NCBI GenBank assembly: GCA_012033335.1 | Contig: JAAURB010000026.1 | Span: 1-55,650 of the forward strand | Reading direction: 5' to 3' | DNA: 55,650 bases | From: Oscillatoriales cyanobacterium RM2_1_1 | GTDB taxonomy: Bacteria > Cyanobacteriota > Cyanobacteriia > Cyanobacteriales > Microcoleaceae | Shown here: positions 1 to 8,956 of the stretch, piece by piece | Position numbering within the stretch: position 1 is the first letter of the stretch | Layout of the letters: each line of letters begins with the position of its first letter | Made by a program: the position numbers and the translations under genes | The notes under the pieces: model-generated | Databases searched by the model: none | What the model saw: the letters and a program-made list of their open reading frames with translations, nothing else | Told to the model about the DNA's origin: nothing

Positions 1-60
1 TTCCTGGGGGCAAAGCCCCCAGACCCCCCTTCTGTTTGATAATTAATTACAACCATCTAC
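1..60 (-). repeat. R1 dispersed repeat, copy a
   Basis: Read on the minus strand this stretch runs GTAGATGGTTGTAATTAATT, then a short AT-rich part, then a G-rich hairpin in which GGGGGC pairs with GCCCCC around a TTT loop. The same layout recurs at 8828-8881 and 17268-17337. The copy lies directly upstream of the acetyltransferase start, so it may carry part of that leader. The left boundary may lie outside the window. Confidence 0.8.
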
Positions 61-69
61 ATTATATGA

Positions 70-645
70 ATGAAAAAAATGAATTTATCAAAGCCACCGA
101 TCAAAAAGCAGCATGGAGCGCCCAGCAGGTTCCAAGAAGTGGTAGTTGACCTGCGCTCTGCTACCCCCGCAGACTTAGATCTATTGCGATACTGGGATGA
201 GCAACCCCATGTAATTGCTTCGGATCCCAACGATGACTGGGGCTGGGAAGTAGAACTCAGTCGCACTCCCAATTGGCGCGAACAATTGATTGCTGAGATC
301 GAGGGTCGTCCCGTTGGTTTCATTCAAATCATCGACCCGGCGAGAGAGGAGAGCCACTATTGGGGTGATGTTCCAAATCACCTTCGTGCCATTGACATCT
401 GGATTGGAGAAAAGACCGATTTAGGTAAAGGCTATGGAACCCAGATGATGCAACTAGCCCTAGCGAGTTGCTTTGCCGATCCGAAGGTAACTGGTGTACT
501 TATCGATCCGCTTGTTAACAATACTCGTGCCCACCGCTTTTACGAACGACTGGGCTTCCAGTTCGTCGAACAGCGCCGTTTTGGTGACGACAACTGCTGT
601 ATTTACAGGTTACTCCGCGCCGACTGGGACGCTCATCAATCCTGA
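70..645 (+). CDS. GNAT-family N-acetyltransferase, AAC(6')-like
   Basis: This 191-residue protein looks like a cytoplasmic acetyl-CoA-dependent N-acetyltransferase of the aminoglycoside 6'-N-acetyltransferase-like group. The acetyl-CoA binding loop LGKGYG is at residues 118-123, followed by the typical late GNAT motif VNNTRAHRFYERLGF near residues 148-162. Similar chromosomal proteins often acetylate siderophore precursors or other amines, so a resistance role cannot be assumed. Two in-frame ATGs, at 70 and 79, could each be the start; neither has a strong ribosome binding site. It stands alone, with a dispersed repeat just upstream. Confidence 0.85.
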   Translation: MKKMNLSKPPIKKQHGAPSRFQEVVVDLRSATPADLDLLRYWDEQPHVIASDPNDDWGWEVELSRTPNWREQLIAEIEGRPVGFIQIIDPAREESHYWGDVPNHLRAIDIWIGEKTDLGKGYGTQMMQLALASCFADPKVTGVLIDPLVNNTRAHRFYERLGFQFVEQRRFGDDNCCIYRLLRADWDAHQS

Positions 646-721
646 TCAGTGTTGTGTCAGTTATTCTTAATCACTCATCTTAATCAGTCATTCTCAAAAT
701 GCAGTAGAATTTTGAAACCCT

Positions 722-2098
722 ATGGCTCTAATTCAAATCTCTTCAATGATCTCTGGCTTGAATCTGCGTTTACGTAAGGTACGGCATTTAGTTAATCATG
801 TGCTGTCTCAAAGCCTGGCATCGCAAACAAGGCGATCCCAAAAGTCGGCAGCTCTAAATTCCCGTCTAGATTATCAAGATCTCAGACCTAACTCCCCCGG
901 TTTTGTCCGGCTGCCTGGGGCTCACCGAGTGGTGGATTCTCCCAGATCCCATCAGCATCTCCCAAAGCCAAAATACACGAAGTTAAAGTACACAAAGCTA
1001 AAGTACAAACGGATTTTACTGGTTGGGGTTGCCACCGTGACCGCAGGCTGGATTCTCCTGAGATTAGGGAAGGTATTGTTTCCAGATCCCCCCACACCCA
1101 CTCCAGTGGTCAATTCAGGTTCAGTAGCAGCAGTGTCAGGGTTTGGTTACAACGTTCGTCAGGCGCCTAATTGGGTTTACAGTGAAACCCTGCAAACAGT
1201 GGTAGATGGGGCGGTTGAGCTAGTTAACAAACAGGGTTTGCCCACGGGTCAACTCTCGATTACCCTGGTTGACCTGGGTCAGCCCACAGTCCACGCCTAC
1301 GCTGGCTATAACAATACGCTTCTGAGGTATCCGGCTAGCGTTGCCAAATTGTTCTGGTTGATTGATTTTATGGCTGCCGTTGAAACTGGAGAAATTAATG
1401 ATGAATCGGCGTTCTATGTAGACCTCTCCAACATGATGCGCTTCTCAGACAATGATTCAGCTAGCCGCATTGTGGATGCAGTCACGGGAACAAAATCAGG
1501 AGATCCCCTAGAGGGAAAAGCCCTGGAAACCTGGGTGAGTAAACGCAGTCAGATCAATAAATTTTTTCAAGTGGCTGGATACGATGGTATTCGCCTCAGC
1601 ACTAAGAACTATCCTACGGTGGATCTGGGAGCCACTCCTACAGGGCGAGATTTCCAGCTTTGGAAAGAATCAGCTCAATCTGGCGGCAATCAAATCACAA
1701 CGGATCAGGCTGCCCGATTGATTTATGAAATTTATACCCAGCAGGCCATTTCTCCCCTTGCCTCTAAAAAGATCGCTTATCTTCTGACTCGCAACCTGAA
1801 CCCCGAAAAATGGCAGAACGATGAACTCAACTCCGTAGAGGGTTTTCTCAGCGAATCCCTACCGACAACAGTTTATTTTGGCTCAAAGATCGGTTATACC
1901 AGTCGATCTCGTCAGGAGGTCGCATTCATCAAGACAGGGGATGGCCAAACTGCTTATATTCTGACGGTTTTCGGTGTTGACCCCACCTATGCTGAAAATA
2001 AGCAAATTTTTCCCCAATTGTCCCGTTACATTTTTGATCAGATGAGTGGAGCCACGCCCATCAGCTCCCCGGCAAGCTCAGAAATTAAGACCCAATGA
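722..2098 (+). CDS. membrane-anchored serine hydrolase of the class A beta-lactamase fold
   Basis: This 458-residue protein has a basic cytoplasmic N-terminus, one membrane segment at about 97-115, a proline-rich linker and a periplasmic penicillin-recognising domain. The active-site motifs are visible: S206-V-A-K209 (SxxK), S242-D-N244 (SDN) and K389-I-G391 in the KTG position. I do not see the ExxLN motif that carries the deacylating glutamate of true class A beta-lactamases, so it is more likely a cell-wall or unknown serine hydrolase than a resistance enzyme. The 13 residues before the membrane segment are a lysine/tyrosine repeat (KYTKLKYTKLKYK), also visible as a direct repeat in the DNA. 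Confidence 0.8.
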   Translation: MALIQISSMISGLNLRLRKVRHLVNHVLSQSLASQTRRSQKSAALNSRLDYQDLRPNSPGFVRLPGAHRVVDSPRSHQHLPKPKYTKLKYTKLKYKRILLVGVATVTAGWILLRLGKVLFPDPPTPTPVVNSGSVAAVSGFGYNVRQAPNWVYSETLQTVVDGAVELVNKQGLPTGQLSITLVDLGQPTVHAYAGYNNTLLRYPASVAKLFWLIDFMAAVETGEINDESAFYVDLSNMMRFSDNDSASRIVDAVTGTKSGDPLEGKALETWVSKRSQINKFFQVAGYDGIRLSTKNYPTVDLGATPTGRDFQLWKESAQSGGNQITTDQAARLIYEIYTQQAISPLASKKIAYLLTRNLNPEKWQNDELNSVEGFLSESLPTTVYFGSKIGYTSRSRQEVAFIKTGDGQTAYILTVFGVDPTYAENKQIFPQLSRYIFDQMSGATPISSPASSEIKTQ

Positions 2099-2231
2099 TT
2101 AAGACCCGATAATTAAGACTCAATAATATTAAATCCAATTGATTGATTCTAAGTGACTTGCGATGCAGCGTTTCTGACAGTAAAATTCAGCAAGAGCAAA
2201 CTTAGAAAGAGCAAACTATAACAAATCAATA

Positions 2232-2663
2232 TCAAAGCCTTTCACAGCAAAACTTTCGTTCAGATTCCTGAATCGGTATATCATTGATGCTGGCAAATCG
2301 GCAGGTCATTAGACCATTATCAGCAAATTCCCAGTTTTCGTTGCCACAGGAGCGATACCAGAAGCCTGAATCATCGTGCCACTCATATTCAAATCGCACC
2401 GCAATCCGATTCTCCATAAAACACCAGAGTTCTTTTTTCAAGCGATAATCTAGTTCCTGTGCCCACTTGCGCTTGAGAAATTCTTGGATAGCAGCCCGTC
2501 CCCTGAGGAATTCAGCTCAATTGCGCCACTCAGAATCCTCGGTATAAGCCAGAGAAACCCGCTCCGGATCTCGAGTATTCAAGGCATCTTCTGTCGCCTG
2601 AACTTTGGTTTTAGCCGTTTCCAGGGTAAAGGGCGGCAGAGGAGGTTTAGTATCGATGGAGAT
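2232..2663 (-). pseudogene. DUF1348 (SnoaL/NTF2-like) protein, interrupted by an in-frame stop
   Basis: The minus-strand reading contains the N-terminal DUF1348 part ([20 protein letters not shown], then [20 protein letters not shown]), a TGA at 2517-2519, and then in the same frame [18 protein letters not shown] and the C-terminal part ending at 2232. One C-to-T change of a CGA arginine codon explains the break, because the family has arginine there. The expected start is also unclear: no ATG, GTG or TTG lies at the right place near 2663. DUF1348 proteins are small cytoplasmic NTF2-fold proteins of unknown function. It lies just downstream of cruA on the same strand. A sequencing error is possible but would not explain the missing start. 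Confidence 0.8.
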
Positions 2664-2697
2664 TGGTTTTTCAGATGTTTTAACTAGATGAAGCAGT

Positions 2698-4746
2698 TTA
2701 ACCTTCAGGTACAACCTTCGGACTGAGTCGCCGATGATTAAACGGTTGGGGTTTGCCCATGCCGTCGGTGACAGCGTAGCTTCTCGACAGCAACCAGAGC
2801 CAAACTCCAGGGAATCTCGGTTCCAGCCAGGGCTGTAGCCATCGAGCAAAACCAGGTAACCAGGCAAACAGCCAACTGATCAAGGCAAACACTGTAAAAT
2901 TCAAATAACTCAAAACCCAGCGAATCACTTCCCCAGGAGTGACAAAATCCAAAATCCAGATTAACAATTGGGGATTGATTCGAGCCGCTTTTAGGGCTAG
3001 TCGGGTAAACGTCCACCAGCCGACCCGATCTTTAATAAAAGTATCGGCAATTTCTGTGGATTCCTCCGCCAGAATCCCAAAGAATGTATTCAAAATCGAA
3101 TTGATTTTTGCCGGGGGTAGATATCGTCCAATGGGAACCATCATCCCCTTGGAAAATAGCCAGGTGACGGCAACATTACTTTGGTAAGCCCGAATTTGAT
3201 TTAATGATCTGGCTTTGAGCAGATCATGCTTCAGAGCTGTATCGAGCAAATCCGTTAATCGGGACAGGTTCCGCACCAGAGACCCAAACCCGGTAAACAC
3301 TAAGGGAGACTGGAGGGAAGCCGCATCCCCAATAGTAATCAATCGATCCCAGGCAACCCGGCGATCGCCCCCATGCATACTAAAATGCCCTGGAATATAA
3401 CCAAACGTCGCTTTGCGCCAGACCAATTTGTCCAGATCGCAACGCCGATATTCCGGCAGAATCGTGAAGAAGTCTTCATACATTTCCAGCAGGGAACCGG
3501 GATTTTCCGGGTTAACCTGATGATAGTGAAACAGATAAACCGTCAACTCCTGATCAGCCCCGGGAAATAACTCCCAGATCAACTGCCGTCCCCGGGAAAT
3601 ATCCCCATGGCTATTTAATACATCCCCATAGTCTGCATCCCAGACTTCTGGCTCAAACCCCCGTTCGATCACAGCCCCTACCGTAGGGCAGACACTATTG
3701 AATGTGCGATCGCCATTGAGTTGCCAGGCAATGGGTGAAGCTGTACCCATAGCATCCACCAGCAGCCGACCCGTAGCGACCCGTTGGTTCTGGGTTGGTA
3801 AATGGGTCGCCTCAACACTCACTATCTGGGGATTGATCCTCACCTGGGTAAACTCAGTCTCATCCCAGATTTTTCCCCCCGCCTGTCTCAACTTTTCACC
3901 ACAGAGTTGCAACAACTTTCCCGTATCCAGGGCGACATTCAATACGGTTGGGGTATGGAGTACAGGGGCTTGGGCCACGGAGGGATTATTGGCATCGAAG
4001 AATTTGTGGAAGCCGTCTTTGTACTCCCGGGCTACAAAACTATCAATCTCCGCCCGACTGAATAATCTCAGGTCAATCAAGCTCTGTAGTTCACTGCGGG
4101 AAATATTCCACTCCCGGTTCATCCGACCAAAGGGCAACCGCTCTAACAACAACACTCGATAGCCCAGGCGAGCCATCACCGCCGCATGAATCACCCCTAA
4201 TGCTCCGCCAATGTAGATCAGATCGTAGCCAGGCCGTTCCGAGGTCGGAGTCAAATCCGTCAACACAACCTGATGGGGTTGTTGCGGCTGGCGAACTCCC
4301 TCTCGCCAGCGCTTTTCCCACCAGTAAACTCGCTTGAGGTCATATTCCCCATTGGGGATCTTTTGAAAATATTTCACCGTCAATGGATATTGATCGGCCA
4401 AGGCTGCAAAGATTGACTGTTGGGCGAGATCAATTCCTGGGGGTTCCGGGTAATGATGGGGAAACTGCTGCCGGAGTTGCTGCTGAAGCTGGGCCAGAAT
4501 GGCTTTTCGGGCCGACTTGGGAACTTCACCAACTTGAAAAACTTTTAAATAAGTCGTGCGCTGGAGCCACCAGGTAAAGATTGAAAGTTCACCAGCTTTT
4601 CCCGTGGAAATGATGGGAAATGTCAACCGGAAACCGTCTGGAGTCAGAGACTTTTCTCCAAATTCGGGGACAAAATGCCGATGTAGCCAGGTACGAACAT
4701 CCGCAATCTCAGGAGTAGGAATTTCAAGATAAAGCATTTCCTTCAT
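2698..4746 (-). CDS. cruA: CruA-type lycopene cyclase, FAD-dependent
   Basis: This 682-residue FAD-dependent protein belongs to the CruA/CruP lycopene cyclase family, which cyclises lycopene to gamma- or beta-carotene. An N-terminal extension of about 170 residues precedes a dinucleotide-binding segment ([22 protein letters not shown] at 180-181) and the family motif [11 protein letters not shown] at about 207-217. Hydrophobic C-terminal segments such as [14 protein letters not shown] suggest membrane association. The length and the [11 protein letters not shown] motif favour CruA over the shorter paralogue CruP, but I cannot exclude CruP. Two ATGs (4746 and 4737) compete for the start. It appears to be transcribed alone. 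Confidence 0.75.
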   Translation of the reverse strand: MKEMLYLEIPTPEIADVRTWLHRHFVPEFGEKSLTPDGFRLTFPIISTGKAGELSIFTWWLQRTTYLKVFQVGEVPKSARKAILAQLQQQLRQQFPHHYPEPPGIDLAQQSIFAALADQYPLTVKYFQKIPNGEYDLKRVYWWEKRWREGVRQPQQPHQVVLTDLTPTSERPGYDLIYIGGALGVIHAAVMARLGYRVLLLERLPFGRMNREWNISRSELQSLIDLRLFSRAEIDSFVAREYKDGFHKFFDANNPSVAQAPVLHTPTVLNVALDTGKLLQLCGEKLRQAGGKIWDETEFTQVRINPQIVSVEATHLPTQNQRVATGRLLVDAMGTASPIAWQLNGDRTFNSVCPTVGAVIERGFEPEVWDADYGDVLNSHGDISRGRQLIWELFPGADQELTVYLFHYHQVNPENPGSLLEMYEDFFTILPEYRRCDLDKLVWRKATFGYIPGHFSMHGGDRRVAWDRLITIGDAASLQSPLVFTGFGSLVRNLSRLTDLLDTALKHDLLKARSLNQIRAYQSNVAVTWLFSKGMMVPIGRYLPPAKINSILNTFFGILAEESTEIADTFIKDRVGWWTFTRLALKAARINPQLLIWILDFVTPGEVIRWVLSYLNFTVFALISWLFAWLPGFARWLQPWLEPRFPGVWLWLLSRSYAVTDGMGKPQPFNHRRLSPKVVPEG

Positions 4747-4869
4747 ACCGTTATTCTAGGACAATCTACCCATTCCCTGGAAAATTTTACCCGAAATTCC
4801 CCCAGGGGTATAGGACTATCAAGTCAGGACTATCAAGTCAAGGTCATTAAAATCATTCCACGAAGGGGA

Positions 4870-6230
4870 TTACCCGGCCATACCTCTTGAGGAGGCTGCC
4901 TGCCAGATGGCATGGGCAACCTCTGGGCGAACAATATCGTTATGGGCCCCTTCGGTAAGATTACCATTGCGGATATACTCGGTGCCGTTCAGGTTATAAA
5001 CGGTGCCGGGGGTAAAGTCATAAATCCCATCGGCAGAGGCCATTCTTGCATCGAGGGCCTTGAAATCATCCCCCCCACCCTGGGCTCCAAACGCACCCAC
5101 AGCCCCATATTCCGGCAAAGGATTGGCCTCGCCATAGAAATTGATTGATTTGACTAATAGACTAGCCGCTCCCGCCGCCAACGGGTACCATTTGCCCACA
5201 GCAGTATCGAAGCTAGATTGGGTAGTAATCGTCGTCCCTAGAACTTTACCTTGGGAAAAAATCCTGGAAAAATAGCCCGGTGTCCCTGGAGCAATCGGAA
5301 TATTTGGACAATAAGACCAGTGGGATAAGGCCCCCTGTAGTAAGGCCAGAGAATCTACAGGCCGAATCAACTGTCCCTGACCCCCTGACCCATTTAACAT
5401 TCCTGACAACACAATACAGCCAAAACTATGGCCCACCAGATGAAACCGCACCGTTGGACGGGCTGTCCGTTGGAGCTGATTGAGCAGTTGAAATCCCCCA
5501 GTCTCCCCAATTTGTCGGCCCCGATCTTTCATCTTCCAAAAGACAGGGTTCTCAAGGGAGCCAAGACTCCCCCCCAACTAAAACCGGAAAAGCTCAGGGC
5601 CTCCTCCCGAGCCACCAGAAAGGTGCTTTCAGGGTCAAAGGGCTCTCGATCTGCGCTGGGGGCTGCCCCTAAACCTTCACTTTTCAGCGAGGATTCTTGA
5701 TCCAGTATCCGATAGGCATCCCCAACCTCTGGGGGCAGCTCTTCCGGAGAAATCTGGTCAATCGCCGCATTGAAAACAATCTGTAGTGCCTGTCGAGCCG
5801 CAAGGGTATCGGCAATCCGCCCGGCATATTGATCCACTAGGGGATCGACCTTTAAAGTCATCTCCACCCCTGAATATTTCAAGGCGATCGCCGAACGGGC
5901 CAATTCATCATCTCCCCAGGGCTGACTGGGCCAGTGAATCCCAATCAAGCAGGGCAAGAACCCGGGGTCAATCTGACGCATCCGCTCTAAGTCGGCGGCT
6001 TGATTGGCCATGGACTGAATCCAGCGTCGATATTGATATCGGGCTGCCGGAACATCACTCAGCCAACCGTGACTGAAAATAAACACATCAGTGATCGGTT
6101 CCTGCTGCAACTGTTCGACAATCAGATGGCTCATGATCCCATCCGGATCATCTAGCCGTTCGGTGCCGTCGGGAGTAAAGGCCAGGAGAAAGTATTTAAA
6201 AGCTGTTCCTGGTAGAGTCTCAATTGTCAT
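4870..6230 (-). pseudogene. alpha/beta-hydrolase (lipase-like) gene, frameshifted at a G7 run
   Basis: Two minus-strand reading frames make one protein of about 450 residues. The first (6230 to about 5576) begins MTIETLPGTAFKYF and has an oxyanion-type FIFSHGWLSD segment. The second (about 5576 to 4870) has the nucleophile elbow GHSFG within VRFHLVGHSFGCIVLSGML. The frames join at a run of seven Gs (plus strand C7 at 5569-5575): eight Gs would read W-G-G-S-L-G-S-L without a break. Neither half has a credible independent start for the other. The substrate is not evident. It follows the phosphatase gene at 6239 by 8 bases, so both were probably one transcript. The break may be real decay, slippage-based variation or an assembly error. 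Confidence 0.75.
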
Positions 6231-6238
6231 AGGGAGCC

Positions 6239-7051
6239 TTATAGTTTACCAGGGCGCAAACGAGTCAATAGAGAAGGCCGCTTGAAATTGGTGATGGCTT
6301 CCTCTAAGGGGAGTTGGCGCTTGGCAGGGTGGAGGACATTAACTTGATAAACCTTCTGATGGGTTAAGTCAAGCCCGGTCAGCCACCCACTTCTGGCATG
6401 GTAGACTCCGGTATCAATCCCTAACCATCCCTGACCCTGGACTAAAGCCCCCGATTCCACCCCCTCAAAGGTAAATGTGATGGTGTGACCGACGATTACC
6501 AGCTTGTTCTCAAAGTAGGGCTTGGCAATTTGATGGAACTCTTTGCGTACCCAACAAAACTCTGTAGCGGCTTGTTTGGTCAAGGGAATCGTTGGGTGAA
6601 TGCCCGCGTGAACCAACCAGGCACCTCCTAAATCAATGTACAACGGCAGGGTTTTCATCCATTGCAAATGCTCCCGGGGAATAATCCCTGCGTCTTGATA
6701 GCTGCTGATAGTGGCGTAGCCACCGCTGTAGAGCCAAGCCTGCCAGGCTTGAGGGTTTTCTCCCTGGTCTGGCAGGGCACTCAACATCATGTGTTCATGG
6801 TTGCCGAGAATGCAGCGATAGGAACTATTTTTGACGAACTCAACGACTTGAGCACTTTTGGGGCCACGATCTACCAGGTCTCCCAGGAAATAAACCTCAT
6901 CCGTTTCCCCAAGATCTAGGTAGTCCAACAACTGCATTAATCCGTCGTAGTGACCATGGACATCCCCTACTACAATCTGTCGGGGGGCTGTAGCATTCGC
7001 CAATTCTGGGGAGGGTTCAGGTAATACCGAATTTGAACTCTTTGAATTCAT
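6239..7051 (-). CDS. PPP-family metallophosphoesterase (Ser/Thr phosphatase or ApaH-like)
   Basis: This 270-residue cytoplasmic phosphatase has the four metal-binding blocks of the PPP superfamily: GDVHGH at 29-34, GDLVDRG at 57-63, GNHEH at 83-87 and a later HAGIHP. The enzyme may act on phosphoproteins or on dinucleoside polyphosphates; the motifs do not decide. Its ATG overlaps the TGA of the DUF1995 gene upstream (7048-7051), which indicates translational coupling. The lipase-like gene lies 8 bases downstream, giving an apparent three-gene minus-strand operon. Confidence 0.85.
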   Translation of the reverse strand: MNSKSSNSVLPEPSPELANATAPRQIVVGDVHGHYDGLMQLLDYLDLGETDEVYFLGDLVDRGPKSAQVVEFVKNSSYRCILGNHEHMMLSALPDQGENPQAWQAWLYSGGYATISSYQDAGIIPREHLQWMKTLPLYIDLGGAWLVHAGIHPTIPLTKQAATEFCWVRKEFHQIAKPYFENKLVIVGHTITFTFEGVESGALVQGQGWLGIDTGVYHARSGWLTGLDLTHQKVYQVNVLHPAKRQLPLEEAITNFKRPSLLTRLRPGKL

Positions 7052-7788
7052 CGACTCAGAGCATTGAGAAAGTTTTGTAATCCTTGCAGGAGTCCGCGCC
7101 GCTGAGGCGCGATCGCCCCTGATGCAGTTTTTGGGTCTAATCCAACCCCTGTCAAGATTTCATCTAGACGGTCAGCATTGGGCTTGGTGTCTTCCTGGGC
7201 AAGACAGTGATACTGACCCTCAACTTCTTGCCAGACTTCCCAGGGTGAAGGATAGCATCGAAATAGAGCCCCTGATTCTAGGGGTTTGAGATAGTAACAG
7301 GATTCAATGGTCTGGATAAACCGCTCCCGTAGTTGACGAGCCGCATAGCCGATGCCGACAATAGCAATATCCTCAAGCCGGGGATTGAGTAGGATCACCG
7401 GGCGATCCGCGGCAAGCTGAGACAATTTTTCCACTTGGGCCACCTCTACAGGAGAGGGGGCGATCACTAAAAACTGCCCATCATCTTCTGCCAACCGCGT
7501 CTCAATAGCAGAAAGATTGGTTCCCAGATCTGTCACCCGAAAGTCCGTTTCTCCCCAATCCCGCCGGGCTAAAGCAGCAGCTCCAGTATCAGGAAAAAAC
7601 ACCTTCAACTGGATGTCTGGTTTTTCGAGGGCTGGAATGAATTCGGCCGCGATGGACTGGGCTTTTAGATCAATCTCAGGAAATATCAACTCGACCTGCA
7701 GTAGGCTATAGCCAGCCTCCAAAGCAGCAACCGTGGCTTGCTTCGCTTGCTCTACTGCTTCATCCAGACTGGTTGGGAGTTGAGTCAT
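7048..7788 (-). CDS. DUF1995 family protein
   Basis: This 246-residue soluble protein matches the DUF1995 family of cyanobacteria and plastids, to which the plant photosystem II assembly factor LPA3 belongs. It starts MTQLPTSLDEAVEQAKQA and contains conserved segments such as VFFPDTGAAALARRDWG and YYLKPLESGALFRCYPSPWEVW. The biochemical function is unknown; a role in photosystem assembly is only inferred from the plant relatives. It is first in the minus-strand operon and overlaps the phosphatase start by four bases. Confidence 0.8.
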   Translation of the reverse strand: MTQLPTSLDEAVEQAKQATVAALEAGYSLLQVELIFPEIDLKAQSIAAEFIPALEKPDIQLKVFFPDTGAAALARRDWGETDFRVTDLGTNLSAIETRLAEDDGQFLVIAPSPVEVAQVEKLSQLAADRPVILLNPRLEDIAIVGIGYAARQLRERFIQTIESCYYLKPLESGALFRCYPSPWEVWQEVEGQYHCLAQEDTKPNADRLDEILTGVGLDPKTASGAIAPQRRGLLQGLQNFLNALSR

Positions 7789-8176
7789 CAGGTCTTGGGC
7801 TTAGAAAGGGAGGGGATATGCACTGACATCTAATCTCTATTCTAGCTCCACTTCCAGGCAATTTATCGGCTTTAGATGTGTTCTTGCTATCGGTTTTTGA
7901 GCGACTTCATCTGCTCTTTGAGCAACTGTCAGTGAGCTGTGATGTCTTCAGCTAATAATTCTGGATCGGCAGTTTTCACTCAATGGGCCTCAAATCTCTA
8001 GGCTAAGTCTGATTTAACTAATGAGGGGTTCTGGGAGCTATAAGTCCCGCACTGTATGCGAAGCATCAGCGTTGGGATACAGGAACTCCCTGCACTTGTC
8101 AATTACCCTCGATAGGGATGAGATAAGGATTTACTAGTAGCTACAACTTGTGATAAACCATATCTATATACCCAGG

Positions 8177-8298
8177 GACTCTGGGGAAAGACAACAGCCT
8201 GCCAAGTCGGCCTGTCGGGGGTCTATAACCTAGATCAGTGGCGTGGGGCAGAAATCCCCAACTGTGAAGTTGGGCAGCCCGTGCTGTACCCCAGGGTC
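8177..8298 (+). ncRNA. candidate structured RNA with a 10-bp closing stem
   Basis: In the 574-base gap between the DUF1995 gene and acyP, GACTCTGGGG (8177-8186) pairs with CCCCAGGGTC (8289-8298) over ten pairs including one G-U. Inside, ACAGC (8194-8198) pairs with GCTGT (8283-8287), GGTCTA pairs with TAGATC around 8219-8235, and CCCAACT (8257-8263) pairs with AGTTGGG (8268-8274) around a GTGA tetraloop. A TATATA box at 8165-8170 could be a -10 element. The rod-like shape resembles 6S-type RNAs, but I do not recognise the family, and strand is assumed from the box. It may instead be the leader of acyP. The rest of the gap (7789-8176) shows nothing I can assign. Confidence 0.35.
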
Positions 8299-8362
8299 AG
8301 CATCGGGAGGATGTCACGAATCCTGACTTGTAGAACTGGGCGCTGAGGATTTCAACACAGGT

Positions 8363-8632
8363 ATGATTCATGCTCACGTTTTCATCTCTGGACAGGTTCA
8401 GGGAGTCGGCTATCGAATTGCAACTCTGGAAGCTGCTACAGCAAGGGGCCTTCAGGGTTGGGTGAGGAATTTGCCCGATGGCCGGGTAGAAGCAGTATTT
8501 GAAGGCGATCGCCCCCAGGTAGAAGCGATGGTTCAATGGTGTGATCAAGGATCTGCCACTGCTCGACCCGAGGATGTTAGGGTTGAATATGGAGAACCTG
8601 AAGGGCTTCAAGGATTTCAAATCACTCCTTGA
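8363..8632 (+). CDS. acyP: acylphosphatase
   Basis: This 89-residue protein is a typical acylphosphatase, which hydrolyses the carboxyl-phosphate bond of acyl phosphates in the cytoplasm. The signature GQVQGVGYR (residues 10-18) holds the phosphate-binding loop and its arginine, and GWVRNLPDGRVEAVFEG follows with the catalytic asparagine. Length is normal for the family. It lies alone, about 65 bases after the candidate structured RNA. Confidence 0.95.
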   Translation: MIHAHVFISGQVQGVGYRIATLEAATARGLQGWVRNLPDGRVEAVFEGDRPQVEAMVQWCDQGSATARPEDVRVEYGEPEGLQGFQITP

Positions 8633-8950
8633 GGATGGTTTTCTGTTAAGGACTGACCTGCCCAGAAATCAACCCGAGGAAATGTATGGGTTGGGAACGG
8701 TGAGAATTGTATCTAGATTATCAACAATTCCTGACGCAAACTAAAAGGTATCAATATTTCAATCCCCTGAATTTAAGTTTTTCCTTTAAAATCAAGTTCA
8801 GCTCTGATCTTGCTTAGATCCTTGCAAGTAGTTGGTTGTAATTAATTGTTAAATGGAAGGGGGTCTGGGGCTTCGTCCCCATGTCAATCTTCTAATTAAT
8901 TCATTCATTGCGTCAAGCTACTGATTTATTCGATTCCCCATTAAAAGGAA
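8633..8950 (+). other. intergenic region, acyP to argD
   Basis: This 318-base gap contains one R1 repeat copy (8828-8881) and an AT-rich stretch around 8740-8800. I see no credible open reading frame. The argD promoter must lie here or within the repeat, but I cannot name its elements. An AAGGAA ribosome binding site at 8945-8950 ends the gap. Confidence 0.6.
8828..8881 (+). repeat. R1 dispersed repeat, copy b
   Basis: This copy starts GTAGTTGGTTGTAATTAATT and ends with the G-rich hairpin GGGGTCTGGGGCTTCGTCCCC, in which GGGG pairs with CCCC around CTTCGT. It differs from copy a at only a few positions over the first 40 bases. It sits about 75 bases upstream of argD. Confidence 0.8.
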
Positions 8951-8956
8951 GTGTCC

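Noticed and set aside
3698-4162. 154-codon plus-strand frame
   Set aside because: It is antisense to cruA and has no family features.
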